NCBI RefSeq assembly: GCF_003576645.1
Contig: NC_044922.1
Span: 20,001,046-20,065,045, forward strand
Reading direction: 5' to 3'
Source of the DNA: Ipomoea triloba
Taxonomy: Eukaryota; Streptophyta; Magnoliopsida; Solanales; Convolvulaceae
Length of the DNA stretch: 64,000 nt
Shown: positions 43,491 to 54,733 of the stretch, one piece after another
Layout of the letters: each line of letters starts with the position of its first letter
Position numbering within the stretch: position 1 is the first letter of the stretch
Translations under genes and position numbers: made by a program
The notes under the pieces: model-generated
Told to the model about the DNA's origin: nothing
Database searches by the model: none
What the model saw: only the letters and a program-made list of their open reading frames with translations

Positions 43491-43836
43491 AAACAGATAA
43501 TAATGTGTTGGCATTTCTTTAAAAGAAAAATAATAACTTATAGAGTTTGAATAAACCCCTTCGACACCTTACAAAATCCATGAAAACAAAAGTCAAATCA
43601 TGATGTACTTTTGAACTTCTAGACGACACCTCTTTTAAATTTAAATTTGCATACAATCAAAATTTTAAATTGATTTTGTATTATTTAATTTTGTGTATGC
43701 TTTGAATTTTATTAAGCATTTTTGGTAGAAAATTTATATAAAATAATTAAAATTGCTAATTGTATTAAAATTTCTAAATTTAGCGCATTAAAATGTAACA
43801 AAAGTAATAATGTTATAAAAAGATATCACATATATG

Positions 43837-44060
43837 GTGGTTGAGTTTTAAAAAAATGCAACAATGTGTGAAGGACAGAATGACAATCTACTAGCGCTAA
43901 TTCCCATAGTAAAGAAACCGGAGAGGCCGGGTGAACCAACTTTGCCCAATTAGTCTTCGTAATGTAATTTATAAAATCATTACAAAGGTTATAGCAAATA
44001 GATTGATCAAGCAATTTTTGGGAGGAATTATCAAGGAAGAGCAAAGTAGCTTTGTTATTC
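43837..44060 (+). pseudogene. LINE reverse transcriptase fragment (longest in the window)
   Basis: In two frames: NDNLLALIPIVKKPERPGEP, then after a one-base shift ISLRNVIYKIITKVIANRL and IKQFLGGIIKEEQSSFV. RPISLCN-x-x-YK-IIxKVIANRLK-x-L-x-x-II-x-x-x-QSAFV is the conserved fingers region of plant L1 RTs. There is a TAA in the first segment, and the frame ends at TTCTTGGTCTTTAAAAT. The catalytic FxDD block is absent. Confidence 0.88.
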
Positions 44061-44261
44061 TTGGTCTTTAAAATAACATCATTTAGAAATTAAACTCATA
44101 GTTTTCTTTTACCATAATAGAGTGTCACCAAATCATTAGAATAAAAAATAATGTCATGTTTTATACTCACTAACCTCTCTTATATGATATATATACCCCC
44201 TCCGGTAACTGTATTCATAATTTTTCTTTGAAGATTGAACCTTTAATTTTGTCTTGTAAAA

Positions 44262-44470
44262 ATGGCATCCAATAGTAGGGAAATTATCCCCGGTATGCTT
44301 TCCCTTTTCCTTTAAACAATTTGGTATGCCATTTTAATCACACTTTTGTTTCATTTTCTTGATCTATTATTAATTAAACCTAATCCATATACTTTTACGT
44401 TTGTGAAGAGTGAGATGAGACAATCGTGTAAGTTGGTAGAATTGGCCTCAACGTTTCCAATTTCTTGCAT
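44262..44470 (+). pseudogene. Possible two-exon gene fragment of unknown identity
   Basis: Downstream of a TATATATA box (near 44198), an ATG at 44262 reads MASNSREIIP and meets a GTATGC donor. About 125 bases later another open stretch reads MRQSCKLVELASTFPISCID and in the full copy (45874-46116) ends HHSNNVAIV and a stop. I do not recognise the protein, and the intron acceptor is uncertain. Confidence 0.3.
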
Positions 44471-44479
44471 TGATCACCA

Positions 44480-44480
44480 N
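44480..44480. other. Single-N contig junction
   Basis: The sequence after the N restarts in the poly-A and ATAAAACAAACCATTC region already seen at 43446. Confidence 0.85.
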
Positions 44481-44871
44481 AAAAAAAAAATAAAACAAAC
44501 CATTCTATTAACCAAAAAAAAAAAAAAACAGATAATAATGTGTTGGCATTTCTTTAAAAGAAAAATAATAACTTATAGAGTTTGAATAAACCCCTTCGAC
44601 ACCTTACAAAATCCATGAAAACAAAAGTCAAATCATGATGTACTTTTGAACTTCTAGACGACACCTCTTTTAAATTTAAATTTGCATACAATCAAAATTT
44701 TAAATTGATTTTGTATTATTTAATTTTGTGTATGCTTTGAATTTTATTAAGCATTTTTGGTAGAAAATTTATATAAAATAATTAAAATTGCTAATTGTAT
44801 TAAAATTTCTAAATTTAGCGCATTAAAATGTAACAAAAGTAATAATGTTATAAAAAGATATCACATATATG

Positions 44872-45095
44872 GTGGTTGAGTTTTAAAAAAATGCAACAAT
44901 GTGTGAAGGACAGAATGACAATCTACTAGCGCTAATTCCCATAGTAAAGAAACCGGAGAGGCCGGGTGAACCAACTTTGCCCAATTAGTCTTCGTAATGT
45001 AATTTATAAAATCATTACAAAGGTTATAGCAAATAGATTGATCAAGCAATTTTTGGGAGGAATTATCAAGGAAGAGCAAAGTAGCTTTGTTATTC
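44872..45095 (+). pseudogene. LINE reverse transcriptase fragment (redundant copy)
   Basis: Same lesions and same sequence as 43837-44060; lies in a 630-base segment bounded by single Ns and probably does not represent separate DNA. Confidence 0.8.
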
Positions 45096-45110
45096 TTGGT
45101 CTTTAAAATA

Positions 45111-45111
45111 N
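45111..45111. other. Single-N contig junction
   Basis: The sequence after the N restarts at ATAATGTGTTGGCATTTC, already seen at 43500 and 44535. Confidence 0.85.
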
Positions 45112-46091
45112 ATAATGTGTTGGCATTTCTTTAAAAGAAAAATAATAACTTATAGAGTTTGAATAAACCCCTTCGACACCTTACAAAATCCATGAAAACA
45201 AAAGTCAAATCATGATGTACTTTTGAACTTCTAGACGACACCTCTTTTAAATTTAAATTTGCATACAATCAAAATTTTAAATTGATTTTGTATTATTTAA
45301 TTTTGTGTATGCTTTGAATTTTATTAAGCATTTTTGGTAGAAAATTTATATAAAATAATTAAAATTGCTAATTGTATTAAAATTTCTAAATTTAGCGCAT
45401 TAAAATGTAACAAAAGTAATAATGTTATAAAAAGATATCACATATATGGTGGTTGAGTTTTAAAAAAATGCAACAATGTGTGAAGGACAGAATGACAATC
45501 TACTAGCGCTAATTCCCATAGTAAAGAAACCGGAGAGGCCGGGTGAACCAACTTTGCCCAATTAGTCTTCGTAATGTAATTTATAAAATCATTACAAAGG
45601 TTATAGCAAATAGATTGATCAAGCAATTTTTGGGAGGAATTATCAAGGAAGAGCAAAGTAGCTTTGTTATTCTTGGTCTTTAAAATAACATCATTTAGAA
45701 ATTAAACTCATAGTTTTCTTTTACCATAATAGAGTGTCACCAAATCATTAGAATAAAAAATAATGTCATGTTTTATACTCACTAACCTCTCTTATATGAT
45801 ATATATACCCCCTCCGGTAACTGTATTCATAATTTTTCTTTGAAGATTGAACCTTTAATTTTGTCTTGTAAAAATGGCATCCAATAGTAGGGAAATTATC
45901 CCCGGTATGCTTTCCCTTTTCCTTTAAACAATTTGGTATGCCATTTTAATCACACTTTTGTTTCATTTTCTTGATCTATTATTAATTAAACCTAATCCAT
46001 ATACTTTTACGTTTGTGAAGAGTGAGATGAGACAATCGTGTAAGTTGGTAGAATTGGCCTCAACGTTTCCAATTTCTTGCATTGATCACCA
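45112..46091. repeat. LINE-bearing unit, third copy
   Basis: Matches 43500-44479 and continues without a break into 46092 onward, so this is probably the correctly placed copy. Contains the RT fragment (45449-45672). Confidence 0.88.
45449..45672 (+). pseudogene. LINE reverse transcriptase fragment (third copy)
   Basis: Same sequence and lesions as 43837-44060; see that entry for motifs. Confidence 0.85.
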
Positions 46092-46116
46092 TAGCAATAA
46101 TGTTGCAATCGTGTGA
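45874..46116 (+). pseudogene. Possible two-exon gene fragment of unknown identity, full copy
   Basis: MASNSREIIP, GTATGC donor, then MRQSCKLVELASTFPISCID, HHSNNVAIV and TGA at 46114. TATATATA lies about 65 bases upstream of the ATG, as in the partial copy at 44262. The short length and lack of a convincing acceptor argue against a working gene. Confidence 0.3.
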
Positions 46117-48041
46117 CTAGGTTTGACCGTACAAAAAATCATTTTGGATACATTTGGTTTGTATTTGAACTGAAAATTGTTTGGGTACAAGAATTCATAT
46201 AAAATTTTTGAAATTGGATACTTGGGACACTTTTTTAAAAAGAAATGCATTTTAGGGATATAATAGAAAATATAATTTATTTGGTCAAAAGAAACATCTT
46301 TTAATTTAATGACCGATAAATTACAGGTTGTGTGGGGTTAGCTCTAGTTATTGCTTTTGTCTTTACGCCGAACAAACACTGCAAAAATTCCTTGCTACTT
46401 TTTGTTGTTCTGACAATTGTTCACACACTACCTACATCTTCATCACACCTCCTTGCTTCCAACTTAAGCTCATCCTTCAACAATCATCCTCCAGGTTCTA
46501 ACGATGTCTCCACCACTACTTCCAGCTGAACAATCATCCATAGATTACAAGTCTCACAATATTGGATTCACACAGGTAACATTTAAGAATTTAAAATTTC
46601 ACATGATTATGAAATTTCATATGCTTAAGAGTTGATATTTGTGTATATACACAACCACAGTTAGACAATTGTTTATGTTCGAAATTAAAATTTCGATTAC
46701 TAGTTTGTTGTTTTCAATTACAAGTTTGAATGTTTGATTGTTAATTATTTTTTTATGGAAGAAATTTTTATCATTCTAATGATATTTTTATTTACAAGTT
46801 AAAATATTTTATTTATGTTTATTTTTTAGGTTCTAAAATTTAATCATTAATTATTGGATATTAGAAAATTGACATGATCAATAATAAAAAAGTAATATAG
46901 AATAATGAACATTTTTGTTTTATTTGTAAAAACTAGTATGAAATTGGATTTCAATAGGATGTTATGGTAAAATTGAATGAGTTATTGAGTATATAATCAA
47001 TGGAAGTAATTTAAACTATCCCGTCATATGCTACCCGTTAAAAATAATAAGAGTCTTAATAACTTCTGTATGTAGTTTTCATACCCAAAAGACTTTCATT
47101 TTTTTTTTTTACTATACCTAGGCAAGTCCTCTTCTATGAGTTGCTTTTTTGGCTCTTAAATGGAGGTTAACACATTGTTATCCCTTTTCTTTGTGTCACT
47201 AAAATAGTTTTCTTTTTAAAAAAATTAAATATTAAAAAAAATTGATTTTTTTTCTATATGCTCATTTATTAATTTTGTATAATTTTTAAAACCCATTTCA
47301 ATACTGAAAAAAATAGTTTCATAAGGAATATCCATAAAATCATAATTTCATTACAAATCTAAATATAGCTTATGAATATAATAAATCAACAAAATATATT
47401 TGTAAATAAAATATTACAACTACAATAAAAAAGATTTTAATGTATTACTAGTATCTCCTTTATAGGTTAATTAGGCATATCATTAAATGTTTCTTTACTC
47501 AGATTTAAATAATCATTGCTATCAATAACTATGAAAATTCAAAAACATAAACTTTATCATATTTTATGAAGTTAATGAATTGTTTTATTACTTTTTATAA
47601 TCGGTGTATAAATTTTTTTTAAAATAATTTCAGTCAGAAAAAATGATTATATTAACATGAAGCACGTAATTATGTATTCTTTTGGAATCTGATTCACGAT
47701 ATAATTTGATATTTATTACCTTACATTTAATAAAAATTCTCTTAGTGTATACGATTAAATGAAAAGAAATTAGGGCCCCCTAAATTTATTAATGTTTAAG
47801 AAGAAAATTTATTTATTTTTTCTATATTTAAATTTGTGTAAAAAGAATACTCTAATGTGTCATCAAAATTTTTTTTTTTTTGAAAAAATGTGTCATCAAT
47901 TTAAAATAACCCATTTGGAAATTAAAATAGCTATTTTAGTTTTCCATAATAGAGTGTCAACACATCATTAGAATGTAAATTCATATCATCTTTCATAGAT
48001 GATATGGAGGGCGGCGCACATGTCCCTTGATCTATATATAT
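46117..48041. repeat. Non-coding repeats: leader-like segment, unit A tail, unit Y tail
   Basis: 46270-46577 is the leader-like segment. 46640-47500 corresponds to 2870-3640. 47650-48040 is the end of unit Y with TTAGGGCCCCC and a poly-T run at 47868. The 65-codon frame at 46332-46529 lies in the leader-like segment. No supported gene. Confidence 0.65.
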
Positions 48042-48540
48042 CTAACTCTTCTTGGTGCAACACCTGCCAAGTCTCTTGCTAGAAGCTAGATTTCTCAATT
48101 CGTTCCCCTGTTTCATCAAAATTGTGGCACCGCAATCTTTAGTTTGGTCCATGTTAACCAGGTAATCAGAATACTGGTTCCCTTCTCTAACGTATGTGAG
48201 ATTTTCTTGTATGTGGAAAACCCAATCTTTACCGTAAATCCAGAAATTCATCGCCCCGGCCCTCATGATCCCGAATAAGGCTAACCCCTTCCACCAGTTA
48301 ACCCCGAGCTCATGTTTCTAGCCCCATTCGTGTTTAAGTTTCAATTTTCCCTGGGAAGGAGGAGACCAGGATATTAAACCCACCTTTATGTTGCTGTTCC
48401 ATTCCCATTCCGTGTAAACAGCCAGAGTTCCATTCCTGGAGTGGCGTATGGCCATCCGCTCAAAACTCTCTTGGCTCTAGCTCTAGCCGGTCGTCCATAG
48501 TTTAAAAGTCGTACAGTTTTGGATTCACACAGGTAAAACT
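48042..48540 (-). pseudogene. LINE RNase H fragment (best preserved C-terminus)
   Basis: The 74-codon minus-strand frame contains HIQENLTYVREGNQYSDYLV and ELRNLASSKRLGRCC. REGNQ-x-x-DYL is the last conserved block of the L1 RNase H domain. Further along the minus strand, sequence corresponding to WSPSSQGKSKLNTN (near 48350) is present with frameshifts. The central catalytic region is deleted. Confidence 0.78.
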
Positions 48541-48825
48541 TTAGAATTTAAAATTTCATATGTTTAAGAGTTGATGTTTGTGTATATACACAACCAACAT
48601 TATAACATTTCATATGTTTTTGTTTGTGCCACAACACACAACCCACTTCAACTACAATTAGAAAATTGTTTTTTTTGTTTGAAATTTTTATTGCTAATTT
48701 TTTATTTTTAGTTACAAGTTAGAATGTTTAATCGCTAATTATTTTATTTTGAAAGAAAATTTGATGTTAAAATGTTATCGTTATTTATACAAGTTAAAAT
48801 GTTTTATTAAGATTTTTTATTTAGG

Positions 48826-48975
48826 TCTATTGACTCAGTTACAATGTAGTCTCTGTTCATAGCTACTTTCTCAACCTACTTCAAGTCAACAGATGCCTCC
48901 ACGAGGCTCGAACCCACTCCCTTCCACATGGTAGTGTACACCGGGTGCCACTTGACCACAAGGTCTTTGGCTCAT
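48826..48975 (-). mobile_element. tRNA-derived SINE
   Basis: The minus strand reads ACCTTGTGGTCAAGTGGCAC then CCGG (A box) and, 35 bases on, GTGGGTTCGAGCCTCGTGG (B box GGTTCGAGCC). It ends towards a T-rich run (TTTTTTATTTAGG on the plus strand) that would be its A-rich tail. The unit A/B copies at 1660-1700 lack it. Confidence 0.8.
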
Positions 48976-49564
48976 TAATATAATTGTTATTTGTGAAAAC
49001 TAATATCAAATCAGATTTCATTTTTAAGTGGGGTTAGGATAGAAACATATAGGTTATTCAATATAAAGTCTACTAAAGCAATTACGAAAAAAAAAAACAA
49101 AAACAAAAAAAAAAACAAAAACAATTCAACTTAATTTGGACACAATTATCTAGAAAGGAACACAATTAAGAAAGGAAAAAAAATGTTAGTCTTGTAATCT
49201 ATTTTTCTTATTAAATAGCTTCCGTAATCTTCACACTCAATAGTCCCTTCAAGTTTATAAAAAAATGGTCAAATCATGATGTACTTTTAAACTTTTAGAC
49301 AAAATCTCTTTTATATTTAAATTTGCATACAAAATCTTAAATTGATTTTGTATTAGTTAATTTTGTGTATGCTTTGAATTTTTTATTTATTTATTTATTT
49401 TTGAGAAATGTATGCTTTGAATTTTATTAAGCATTTTTGGTAGAAAAGTTATTGTTTGATATAAAATAATTAAAATCATTAATTGTATTAAAATTTTTAA
49501 ATTTAGCGCATTAAAGTGTAACTAGAGTAATAAATTAAAGTGATAAAAAGATATCACATATATG

Positions 49565-49690
49565 GTGGTTGAGTTTTTCAAAAATGCAACAATGTGTGGA
49601 GGACAGAATGACACTCTACTAGTGCTAATTCCCAAAGTAAAGAAACCGGAGAGGCCGGGTGAACCAACTTCGCCCAATTAGTCTTTGTAA
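49565..49690 (+). pseudogene. LINE reverse transcriptase fragment
   Basis: Reads VVEFFKNATM, then NDTLLVLIPKVKKPERPGEP. The CGTAA insertion seen at 552-685 is absent, so the frame shifts after PGEPT instead of stopping. RPISLCN follows in another frame. Confidence 0.85.
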
Positions 49691-50141
49691 TGATCATGGT
49701 CAAAAGAAACATCTTTTAATTTAATGATCGTGGATTGTGGGCTGTGTGTGGGGTTAGCGCTAGTTATTGCTTTTGTCTTTACACCGAACAAACTCTGCAA
49801 AGATTCTTTATTTGAGCGAACTTTTTCTTGTTCTGACAATTGTTCACACACTACTTACATCTTCATCACACCTCATTGCTTCCTTTTTTTGGTGGGGCTC
49901 ATTGCTTCCTACTTAAGCTCATCCTTCGACAATCATTCTCCAGGTCCTAATGATGTCTTCATCACTACTTCCAACCGAACAATCATTCATAGATTACAAG
50001 TCGCACAATATTGGATTCACATAGTTAACTTTTAAGAATTTAAAATTTCACAGCCATGATTATGAAATTTCATATGCTTAAGAATTGATATTTGTGTATA
50101 TAAACAACCCATGTTAGAACATTTCATATATTTTTTTTCTC

Positions 50142-50146
<5 letters not shown>

Positions 50147-50177
<31 letters not shown>
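50147..50177. repeat. Poly-T tract
   Basis: An almost pure run of T followed by GGTGTCACTACCC. The other unit A copies have only eight T at this place. Confidence 0.95.
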
Positions 50178-50178
<1 letters not shown>

Positions 50179-50585
50179 GTGTCACTACCCACAACCCACT
50201 TCAACCACAGTTAGACAATTGTTTATGTTTGAAATTAAAATTTCGATTACTAGTTTGTTGTTTTCAATTACAAGTTTGAATGTTTGATTGTTAATTACGG
50301 AGTATTTTTTTATGGAAGAAATTTTGATCATTAAAATGATATTTTTATTTACAAGTTAAAATATTTTATTTATATTTATTTTTTAGGTTGTAAAATTTAA
50401 TCATTAATTATTGGATATTAGAAAATCGATATGATCAATAATACAAAACTAATATAGAATAATAAACATTTTTATTTTATTTGTGAAAACTAATATCAAA
50501 TCGGATTTCAATAGTGTTATGGTAAAATTGAATGAGTTATTGAGTATATAATCAATGGAAGCAATTTAAACTACCCCGTCATATT

Positions 50586-50823
50586 NNNNNNNNNNNNNNN
50601 NNNNNNNNNNNNNNNNNNNNNNNNNNNNNNNNNNNNNNNNNNNNNNNNNNNNNNNNNNNNNNNNNNNNNNNNNNNNNNNNNNNNNNNNNNNNNNNNNNNN
50701 NNNNNNNNNNNNNNNNNNNNNNNNNNNNNNNNNNNNNNNNNNNNNNNNNNNNNNNNNNNNNNNNNNNNNNNNNNNNNNNNNNNNNNNNNNNNNNNNNNNN
50801 NNNNNNNNNNNNNNNNNNNNNNN
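50586..50823. other. Assembly gap (Ns)
   Basis: 238 Ns between unit A sequence ending ACCCCGTCATATT and the start of a minus-strand gypsy-type LTR; the LTR terminus and left target-site duplication are inside the gap. Confidence 0.99.
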
Positions 50824-53292
50824 GGCCACAGGGGCCCACGCTAGACTGCATCTAATAAAGGACACAATGAAGTGTAGTTAGCGCGACGGCTAAGTAAGGA
50901 AATCCATTGTCACTCAAAAGTAAACAAAGGTTTCGAAAGACATAATTCTCAGAAAACTGTAGCTTTTTCCATAAGTTGAAAATCTACCTGTAACCAGATT
51001 ATCAATAAAAGAAAGTGTAGCAGAGTATACGAGTTAAATCATGTAAAGTTTTCTCAGTTAAATACCATGGCATAACTGCCGCTCAAATCATTTTCATGTC
51101 CTTTCGGACAAGTTTGCAAAACTTTCATTTTCGAGAATTTCCACTCAATTCAAAGTGAGACTCACAACACACCCATTATTGCTCGGGACACGACATTTTT
51201 AATTCCCACTCATTCTCTCAGCGAATAGACTTCGCTCTGTAGTATGAATTAATCATACAAAGACATCTCGCCATTCACTCAGCGAATAGACTTCGCTCTG
51301 CAGTATGAATAAATCATACAAGACATCTCACCATTCACTCAGCGAATAGACTTCGCTCTGCAGTATGAATTAATCATACAAGACATCTCACCATTCACTC
51401 AGCGAATAGACTTCGCTCTGCAGTATGAATTAATCATACAAGACACCTCACCATTCACTCAGCGAATAGACTTCGCTCTGCAGTATGAATTAATCATACA
51501 AGACACCTCACCATTCACTCAGCGAATAGACTTCGCTCTGCAGTATGAATTAATCATACAAGACATCTCACATTAGCATATTCACATGACGACTCAAAAC
51601 AATTATACTTATCCAAATATGTTTCCAAAATACACACATTTGTCAATGGCTTTTCACCACGAAATTTCCAAGTGACAAGAGTCACACTTGTTTCTTAAAA
51701 ACACAATTCTTCTTCCAAATTGATTGTGACATTCCAAAATTCCGTTACTATTTTTATTACAACATATTTTTGTCAAAATTGTTCCTAACCATTCTTTTTC
51801 AGAAAATTCCAGCTTGGCGCAGTCCGAAAGATTGAGCCGGTAAAAATAGTTCCCGAACTCTTTTTCACTTGAAAGTTTTATGGTAGAACCCCAACTTATA
51901 GTACTTGATGTCCATAAAACGTTTTGGTCATTTTGATCCACGAATAAACACAGAAAATTCCATTTTTTCCCTTGGCAGTGTGCTGTCCAGAATTTCTCTC
52001 TCTGGACCAGTTTTGGAAAAAAATTCGAAAACCATACTTATACTACTCCGATCATTATGAAATTTTATATGCGGGTTCTACACTTATTGAACTACATATC
52101 TGAGAAAAATGGAGTCAAAATACCTTACCAAAGTTTCCCAATAAATCTCGGAAGTTACTGCCAGAATCTATCCTGATTTCCTTTCACTATTTTCACAAGT
52201 ATAAGCCTATATGGGCATAAATACAACATATACATGCATAAATTAGCTATGAACATGTATACAAAAATTACCAAAAATCCAAAGTGTGGTTTCTTGAGTC
52301 AACTAGTAGATCCACAAACTTAACACATAATTTTCGCATAAAATTCCTAGTCACATAATTTACTAGCATTTGTTCACCTTCAAGTGACTAAACCAACTTA
52401 AGGGATTCCTTACCTCTTTTAGAAGATCTTAAAAACCGTAAGAGTTGATGATGTCTTCCTTTGAGTCCTTCACCAAAGATCCTAAGAAAAAAATCACCAT
52501 AATAACAACATTTTCATGCACCTTTAGCTTACACTTAAGTTCTAGGAAGGATTTAACCGAACAAAACCATAGTCTTACCTATACTTAGAACACTTGAGAT
52601 GAAGAGATGCTTGGGAGTTCTTGATCACTATGAAGAAGACTAAGTTTTCTTTCTCTTCTTTTTCCCTTATGATTTTCGAAAATGTGGAGTAGGAGAGAGG
52701 GGATGATGGTTAGTTTGGCTTGAAGGTTAAGGAACAAGTGCAACATTCCCATACCTCTTATGACATGCAATTAATGAACTAGCCAAGTGGTGATTATGAT
52801 TGCCACTTGTCATCTCCCTATGGTGGCTCCTTGAAGAACAACATTTATTTTGCCAGTTTGGGGTTAAATCAGATGAAAGTTCGGATGATTATAGCTTAAT
52901 TCGGAAAAATTCTAACACCAAAATTATCCTAAAAATAATCCCGTCGATAATCACTAAAATTGGGAATTTTTCGGTATCTCGCGAAATATAGGTACGAAGG
53001 TCCGTAACAAATTTACTCTTACAGTCCGTTTAAATTTCCACTTGAACTAAATAGAAAGTTCAGGCTTAATCGTATCATACTTAATAATCCATTTTCTAGG
53101 AAAATTCGAACTGTATATACATCCTTAAAAATTTTACGGTTCGTGACCGGTACGTAGACCGCAGCTTTATTAATAATTAGCCTCACTTATAAAAAAAATC
53201 CTTCTGAAGTACCGAGAGATCATCTCATAAATATTATAGCCTAAAAAATATTTTTCGAACCCTAACTTTGTTGGAAAAACCGAGGGGTTACA
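50824..53292 (-). mobile_element. Gypsy-type LTR, third member of the large family
   Basis: Reverse complement of the 29100-31510 family: shares the GGCCCACGCTAGACTGCATC block, the CAAGCTGGAATTTTC-type block (51810-51830 in reverse) and the end GAGGGGTTACA at 53292. The other end is in the gap. The DNA to its right joins the counterpart of 3400 onward, and the DNA left of the gap corresponds to 3240, so it is probably a solo LTR. No internal region is seen. Confidence 0.82.
51214..51570. repeat. 60-bp minisatellite inside the third LTR
   Basis: Six units of exactly 60 bases containing CACTCAGCGAATAGACTTCG and CTCTGCAGTATGAATTAATC. The reverse complement of one unit is present singly in the LTRs at 30800-30840 and 34850-34890. 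Confidence 0.95.
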
Positions 53293-53535
53293 CTATGCAT
53301 GTCCTCTTAAATGGAGGCTAAGTCATTGTTATCTCTTTTCTTTGTGTCAATAAAATAGTTTGCTTTTTCAAAAAATTAAATATTAAAAATAAATTTTGAT
53401 TTTTTTCTATATGCTCATTTATTAATTTTGTATAATTTTTAAAACCCATTTCAATACTGAAAAAATTAGTTTCATAAGGACTATGTATAAAATCATAATT
53501 TCATTAAAACCTTATGTAACTCATGCATTACCTTT
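53293..53535. repeat. Flank between LTR and MBD-like copy 3
   Basis: AT-rich and matching 3395-3600 in order, with TAAATGGAGGCTAAGTCATT and the TATAAAATCATAATTTCATT block. No coding signal before about 53530. Confidence 0.7.
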
Positions 53536-54733
53536 TGATGGAAGAGGAGTGCATGTTCCCTTTCATCCTTATATTTCATATAGAAACACTTCCCTTGCGT
53601 GGCTTCTTGTGAAAATAATAATCATAAAAAAGGATTTTATCATGTGTTATTCTATTGTTTATTTATATTTTTTCAATGTAAATAATAATTTTCAAATTTA
53701 ATTATACGATTTTATTGTGGTAGGCTGAGGAAATGGTAAACACTGATGTGGTGTCACAAAAAAGGTGGCGACAACTTAAAACCTCCATAGTTTTGGGAGA
53801 TTATGATATGAAAGTAAAATTTATTCCATCTGTAGAAAGTCCAGACAATTATAAAGTCGACATCATCAAGGCTAGTATATATAATTTAATTTCCTTAATA
53901 ATATGCGTTCAATTTGAGGTTATAAGTTTGGTAGGTTTATAACTGCATACAATTATAGGATGAGAAAAATTCAAATGAAGAGGAAGTGGAAATCCCTCCC
54001 CAGTATAGAGAAAGAGCGCAAAATTGGAAGATGCAAATGAGAAAGCGTTCACCAAGTGGGAAAGTCGAAAAGGTAATCCAATTGTGTTTTTATTTAACCA
54101 AACAATAAAAAAAAATTATTTCACAGTAATATATTAAACAACTAGTTAGTAGAGAAGTACTACAGTTCTATTATTTATTTATTTAGTTTCTTTGTACGAA
54201 ACCCAGTTAATTTTTAGATTAAGTTTTGCATTAGTATATACAATAACATGGCAGCAACTTATGTATGTGTGGGAGATTTTGTTAATTATTAACTTTATTT
54301 AAGATAATAGTTGTTTCGGTACGGTATTTTGTATTTTCTTTTTAAATTTAGCTTTCAATGTCTCAATAAATTTATTATTTGTATGGTGTACATATATAGT
54401 TCTTTTATAGAGAAGGTGTGAGAAAGACTTATAGATCAGTTCCAGAAGTAACAAGCTACATTCTACAAGGACATGCTCCTGCACGTAGATCATCAATGAA
54501 GGTAACTTGTAATTTATCTGGTTACAATAAATTTTTTCAAAATTTACTTATAAAATAAAAAAATTTGCATGGCCTGGTGTAACCTAAAGAGGAACGGTGA
54601 AGCTTCATCAACCTCCAAAAATGAAAAGAAAGCAAAGGAAGAGGAAATGGCAAAGGAGGACTGTCCTCCAATGAAGGCCAATCATGTTGACGAAGTGGAA
54701 GATTTCCATGATCTTCTTCGCTATGTTGATTAA
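53536..54733 (+). pseudogene. MBD-like pseudogene, copy 3
   Basis: A possible 5' exon reads DGRGVHVPFHPYISYRNTSL (from 53539). Exon a, 53724-53870, 49 codons (EEMVNTDVVSQKRWRQLKTS), followed by GCTAGT where copy 2 has GTTAGT. Exon b, 53959-54072, with WKMQMRKRSPSGKVEK and a GTAATC donor. Microexon c, 54235-54262, now reads TATATACAATAAC and so contains an in-frame TAA where copy 1 has GAA. Exon d, 54416-54501, with VRKTYRSVPEVTSYIL and a GTAACT donor. Terminal exon, 54578-54733, without a CAG acceptor, ending LLRYVD. Exons b-d resemble an MBD. The stop in c and the lost acceptor make it a likely pseudogene. Confidence 0.62.

Larger units (their letters stand above)
43500..44479. repeat. LINE-bearing unit, first of three matching copies
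   Basis: Matches 45112-46091 at an offset of 1612, and partly 44481-45110 (offset 1035 from 43446). Each copy is bounded by a single N. Confidence 0.88.
48976..50240. repeat. Unit A, third copy (diverged)
   Basis: Parallels 1691-2912 with scattered substitutions, a longer poly-A block near 49090 and a poly-T run at 50147-50177. This is a genuine duplicate because it differs at many sites. Confidence 0.8.

Noticed and set aside
43826..44044. 72-codon minus-strand frame present three times
   Set aside because: It is the shadow of the LINE reverse transcriptase on the plus strand; the three copies are probably assembly redundancy.
50566..50865. Open frames of 90-99 codons on the minus strand
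   Set aside because: They cross the 238-base gap and have no real coding sequence.
51214..51570. Regular 60-bp repeats that look like a CRISPR array
   Set aside because: Units are repeated in full with no unique spacers, lie inside a plant LTR, and there are no cas genes.
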